A stretch of 8,211 nt of DNA from assembly GCA_016282815.1 (NCBI GenBank), contig JAEELU010000021.1, forward strand, positions 1 to 8,211. Direction: 5' to 3'. The notes under the pieces are model-generated. The model saw only the letters and a list, made by a program, of their open reading frames with translations. It was not told where the DNA came from and ran no database searches. The DNA is from Acholeplasmatales bacterium. Lineage in GTDB: Bacteria; Bacillota_I; Bacilli_A; Acholeplasmatales; Anaeroplasmataceae. The number at the start of each line of letters is the position of its first letter. Within the stretch, counting starts at the first letter, position 1. This document shows, piece by piece, positions 5,965 to 8,211 of this stretch. A program made the position numbers and the translations under genes.

Positions 5965-6138
5965 TTACTCTTGGACAACCTTTACCATATGAGCTATGGT
6001 AACAATCATACCTTTTATTGCTTCATTTTCCTCTTTTGTTACAGTTTGGCCAATCTTTGTAAGACCTAAAGCCTTAGCTGTAGCAACTTGATTTGGTCTA
6101 CGACCAATTAAACTCTTAACTAAAGTAATCTTATACAT
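5965..6138 (-). CDS. rpmD: 50S ribosomal protein L30
   Basis: This 57-residue protein begins MYKITLVKSLIGRRPNQVAT and continues AKALGLTKIGQTVTKEENEA, the standard short bacterial L30. Its C-terminal IAHMVKVVQE matches the family's last strand. L30 binds 23S rRNA in the large subunit. The ATG at 6136-6138 lies 5 nt after the rpsE stop; only a weak AGGG, inside the rpsE end, precedes it by 8 nt, suggesting coupling to rpsE. The stop is TAA at 5965-5967. The gene sits between rpsE and rplO, its conserved place. A short inverted repeat lies within its last third. Confidence 0.96.
   Translation of the reverse strand: MYKITLVKSLIGRRPNQVATAKALGLTKIGQTVTKEENEAIKGMIVTIAHMVKVVQE
5982..6002 (-). repeat. 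Short inverted repeat within rpmD
   Basis: TTACCATA and TATGGTAA form a perfect 8-bp inverted repeat around a 5-nt loop, about 15 nt before the rpmD stop and some 20 nt before the rplO Shine-Dalgarno. No T-tract follows, so it is not an intrinsic terminator. The stem is AT-rich and the codons (Val-Thr-Ile-Ala-His-Met-Val) fit L30, so it may be coincidental. Confidence 0.4.
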
Positions 6139-6143
6139 AATTC

Positions 6144-6659
6144 TTACCCTAAAAGCTCTTCAACTGTCTTACCACGTCTCTTTGCAACTTGCTCAACAGT
6201 CTCTAAGCTCTTTAACCCTTCTACTGTAGCTCTTACTACATTGATTGGTGTAGCAGAACCAAGTGATTTTGATAGAATATCAGAAATACCAGCTAATTCT
6301 ACAACAGCACGTACTGGACCACCAGCGATAACTCCTGTACCTTGACTAGCAGGTGCTAAGAATACACGACCAGCTCCGTATACGCCTGTTACTTCATGAG
6401 GGATTGTAGTATTTACTGTAGAAACAGTAATTAAATTCTTTTTAGCACTTTCAACAGCCTTCTTAATTGCATCAGGTACTTCGTTTGCCTTACCTGTACC
6501 AAAGCCTACTGTGCCCTTCTTATCGCCAATTACTACTAAAGCAGCAAAACGGAAACGTCTACCACCCTTAACAACCTTAGTTACACGGTTAATTGTAACT
6601 ACGCGCTCTTCGAATTCTGGCTCTTGAACTTCCTTATGTTGTGCATTTTCCTTAACCAT
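6144..6659 (-). CDS. rpsE: 30S ribosomal protein S5
   Basis: This 171-residue, full-length S5 acts at the decoding centre entrance, in translational fidelity and mRNA helicase activity, and contacts S4 and S8. The N-terminal double-stranded-RNA-binding-like domain has the signature region 28-65, including KVVKGGRRFRFAALVVIGDK and KGTVGFGTGKANEVPDAI. The spectinomycin-related loop VVKGGRR (29-35) is intact. The second domain shows VYGAGRVFLAPASQGTGVIA (93-112), AVVELAGISDILSKSLGS (118-135) and NVVRATVEGL (140-149). AAGGAGG is placed about 10 nt before the ATG. It lies 15 nt after rplR and 5 nt before rpmD. Confidence 0.98.
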   Translation of the reverse strand: MVKENAQHKEVQEPEFEERVVTINRVTKVVKGGRRFRFAALVVIGDKKGTVGFGTGKANEVPDAIKKAVESAKKNLITVSTVNTTIPHEVTGVYGAGRVFLAPASQGTGVIAGGPVRAVVELAGISDILSKSLGSATPINVVRATVEGLKSLETVEQVAKRRGKTVEELLG

Positions 6660-6674
6660 AAAGACTTCTCCTCC

Positions 6675-7037
6675 TTAGAACTTTAATCCAGCAGCTCTTG
6701 CTGCGTCAGCTAGAGCTTTAACACGTCCATGGTATAAATAACCACCACGGTCAAATACTACAGCTTCGATTTTTAATGCTAATGCACGCTTAGCTACTAA
6801 AGTACCAACCTCAGTTGCTGCATTTACATTAGAACCATTCTCTAACTTAATTTCTTTATCTAGTGAAGAAGCACTACATAAAGTCTTTCCAGTTGTATCA
6901 TCAATAATTTGAGCATAAATTTGCTTGTTAGAACGGAAAACATTTAGTCTTGGCTTTTCAGCTGTTCCAACAACAGTTTGACGAATACGTAAATGTCTTT
7001 TTTGACGAGTTACATTTTTTGAAACCTTATTAATCAT
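6675..7037 (-). CDS. rplR: 50S ribosomal protein L18
   Basis: This 120-residue, full-length L18 binds 5S rRNA, with L5, in the central protuberance of the large subunit. The basic N-terminal tail (KVSKNVTRQKRHLRIRQ, 4-20) is followed by the conserved RLNVFRSNKQIYAQIIDD (30-47). The C-terminal signature is VVFDRGGYLYHGRVKALADA (93-112), then ARAAGLKF. AAAGGAG lies 7 nt before the ATG. It lies 18 nt after rplF and 15 nt before rpsE, the invariant spc order. Confidence 0.98.
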   Translation of the reverse strand: MINKVSKNVTRQKRHLRIRQTVVGTAEKPRLNVFRSNKQIYAQIIDDTTGKTLCSASSLDKEIKLENGSNVNAATEVGTLVAKRALALKIEAVVFDRGGYLYHGRVKALADAARAAGLKF

Positions 7038-7055
7038 ATTAGTACTCCTTTCCTA

Positions 7056-7598
7056 CTACTTCTTAGCAGTTTTACCTTCCTTACGACGAATAGTTTCGTA
7101 ATCATACTTAATACCTTTACCCTTATAAGGCTCTGGCTTACGAATCTCACGAATTTCAGCCGCAAATTGACCTACTAATTGCTTATCAATACCTGAAATA
7201 ACAATATTAGTATTCTTTGGTAATTCTACCTTTAAACCAGCTGGGATTTCCATCTCAACATTGTGAGAATAACCAGCAGATACAACTAGCTTGTTACCTT
7301 GTAAAGCAGCACGGTAACCAACACCGTTGATCTCTAAATTTTTCTTAAATCCTTGAGATACACCTACAACCATATTATTTAATAAAGCACGAGTTGTACC
7401 ATGGATTGTCTTCATTTCTTTTGAATCATTTGGTCTCTTAACTACAACTTCTGTAGCAGAAACGTTAATTTCTAGTTCGCTATTGAATTGAAAGCTTAAT
7501 TCTCCCTTAGAGCCCTTTACGGTAACTAGATTACCTTCAGCAACGCTGATTGTAACGCCTGCAGGGACTGGAATAGCCTTATTACCAATACGAGACAT
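7056..7598 (-). CDS. rplF: 50S ribosomal protein L6
   Basis: This 180-residue, full-length L6 has two tandem copies of its fold (about 1-80 and 81-180). It lies near the factor-binding site by the stalk and sarcin-ricin loop. It starts MSRIGNKAIPVPAGVTI, contains GTTRALLNNMVVGVSQGFKK (67-86) and GVGYRAALQGNKL (92-104), and has the family signature PEPYKGKGIKY at 155-165. AGGAGGT stands 7 nt before the ATG. The stop is TAG. It lies 29 nt after rpsH, with rplR next. Confidence 0.98.
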   Translation of the reverse strand: MSRIGNKAIPVPAGVTISVAEGNLVTVKGSKGELSFQFNSELEINVSATEVVVKRPNDSKEMKTIHGTTRALLNNMVVGVSQGFKKNLEINGVGYRAALQGNKLVVSAGYSHNVEMEIPAGLKVELPKNTNIVISGIDKQLVGQFAAEIREIRKPEPYKGKGIKYDYETIRRKEGKTAKK

Positions 7599-7627
7599 AT
7601 TAAATACCTCCTATATTTTTCTTATTA

Positions 7628-8020
7628 TTACCAAACGTAAGCTAATACTTCTCCACCGATTTTTAACTTACGAGCTTGTTTATCTGACATAATACCCTGA
7701 GAAGTAGAGATAATTGCAACACCTAAACCATTTAAAACCTTTGGTAGTTCTTCAGCCTTTGAATATACATGAAGACTTGGCTTTGAAATTCTCTTTAAAC
7801 CTTTGATTACTCTTTGGTTATTCTCAGAATACTTTAATGTAATTGTTGTTTCACTCTTAATATCAGCAGAAACTGTGTAGTCTGCGATGAATCCTTCAGT
7901 CTTTAATACTTCAAGGATTGCACTCTTAACTTTTGAAGTTGGGATAACTACTGTCTCTTTACGCATTTGGTTTGCGTTTCTGATACGAGTTAACATATCC
8001 GCAATTGGATCTGTCATCAT
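7628..8020 (-). CDS. rpsH: 30S ribosomal protein S8
   Basis: This roughly 130-residue S8 is a primary 16S rRNA binder of the central domain. The start MMTDPIADMLTRIRNAN and the C-terminal signature STSQGIMSDKQAR (105-117) with GGEVLAYVW are diagnostic. Two adjacent ATG codons (8018-8020 and 8015-8017) could serve as start; AAGGAGG lies 9 nt before the first and 12 nt before the second, so I use the first. The stop is doubled (TAA TAA). In E. coli S8 represses the spc operon by binding its mRNA near rplE, which is outside this window; no such site is seen here. It follows rpsN by 24 nt. Confidence 0.98.
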   Translation of the reverse strand: MMTDPIADMLTRIRNANQMRKETVVIPTSKVKSAILEVLKTEGFIADYTVSADIKSETTITLKYSENNQRVIKGLKRISKPSLHVYSKAEELPKVLNGLGVAIISTSQGIMSDKQARKLKIGGEVLAYVW

Positions 8021-8044
8021 AACCTGATTCCTCCTTATTCTAAA

Positions 8045-8211
8045 TTACCAGCTTGATTTTTTAACGCCTGGAATTTGTCCTTTATATGCTAATTCACGGA
8101 AACAAATACGGCATAACTTGAATTTACTAATTACAGCATGTGGTCTACCACAACGCTCACAACGAGTATATTCACGAGCACTATATTTTGGTTTTCTATG
8201 ATTTTTAACAA
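8045..8211 (-). CDS. rpsN: 30S ribosomal protein S14, type Z (zinc), lacking N-terminus
   Basis: The window edge cuts the 5' end. 54 codons are visible (frame from 8209), about seven short of the 61-residue type Z family length. The sequence KYSAREYTRCERCGRPHA and then KLCRICFRELAYKGQIPGVK, ending KSSW, is unmistakable. Two CxxC pairs (visible residues 17, 20, 33, 36) form the zinc site. S14 assembles late into the 30S head. The short zinc type is usual in Bacillota; the gene is the standard predecessor of rpsH, 24 nt away. It is sometimes named rpsZ or rpsN1. The start codon is outside the window. Confidence 0.96.
   Translation of the reverse strand, partial: VKNHRKPKYSAREYTRCERCGRPHAVISKFKLCRICFRELAYKGQIPGVKKSSW

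Noticed and set aside
1..8211. Mobile element, CRISPR array, defence or other undescribed system
   Set aside because: Every stretch is occupied by a conserved core gene in standard order, with only short gaps; no direct repeats, transposase-like or unfamiliar reading frames were seen.
215..8211. Mycoplasma-type genetic code
   Set aside because: All genes read through without in-frame TGA and Trp codons are TGG, so the standard bacterial code is enough.

Overview
The window is a stretch of conserved bacterial core genome. It holds the distal half of the ribosomal protein 'spc' operon running directly into the 'alpha' operon, all on the minus strand. In transcription order (right to left) I read: rpsN (5' end cut by the window edge), rpsH, rplF, rplR, rpsE, rpmD, rplO, secY, adk, map, infA, rpmJ, rpsM, rpsK, rpoA, rplQ. 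A rho-independent terminator follows, then the start of an unrelated gene for a flavodoxin-fold NAD(P)H oxidoreductase, which runs off the left edge. No stretch over 300 bases lacks a gene.

The organism looks like an AT-rich, low-GC Bacillota. Strong Shine-Dalgarno sites of the AAGGAGG type precede almost every gene. S14 is the short four-cysteine (type Z) form, L36 carries its zinc ligands, and adenylate kinase has a four-cysteine zinc site in its lid. The order secY-adk-map-infA-rpmJ-rpsM-rpsK-rpoA-rplQ without rpsD (S4) between rpsK and rpoA resembles Bacilli and Erysipelotrichia-type genomes more than typical Clostridia; this placement is inference. Tryptophan is coded by TGG and no gene ends in TGA or is interrupted by it, so standard bacterial translation fits.

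Region by region: 8211-5507 holds ribosomal proteins S14, S8, L6, L18, S5, L30 and L15. 5505-2789 holds the SecY translocon channel, adenylate kinase and methionine aminopeptidase. 2764-1621 holds IF-1, L36, S13 and S11. 1551-215 holds the RNA polymerase alpha subunit and L17. Genes are 1 to 29 nt apart except for one 69-nt gap before rpoA, which contains a sigma-A-like promoter candidate. The set couples ribosome assembly, translation initiation, protein export, N-terminal Met removal, nucleotide balance and transcription in one polycistronic unit.

I found no undescribed system. Worth a second look are the UUG start of secY with its ribosome binding site inside the end of rplO, the candidate promoter before rpoA, the cysteine cluster in the methionine aminopeptidase, and the Shine-Dalgarno-less oxidoreductase gene just past the terminator.
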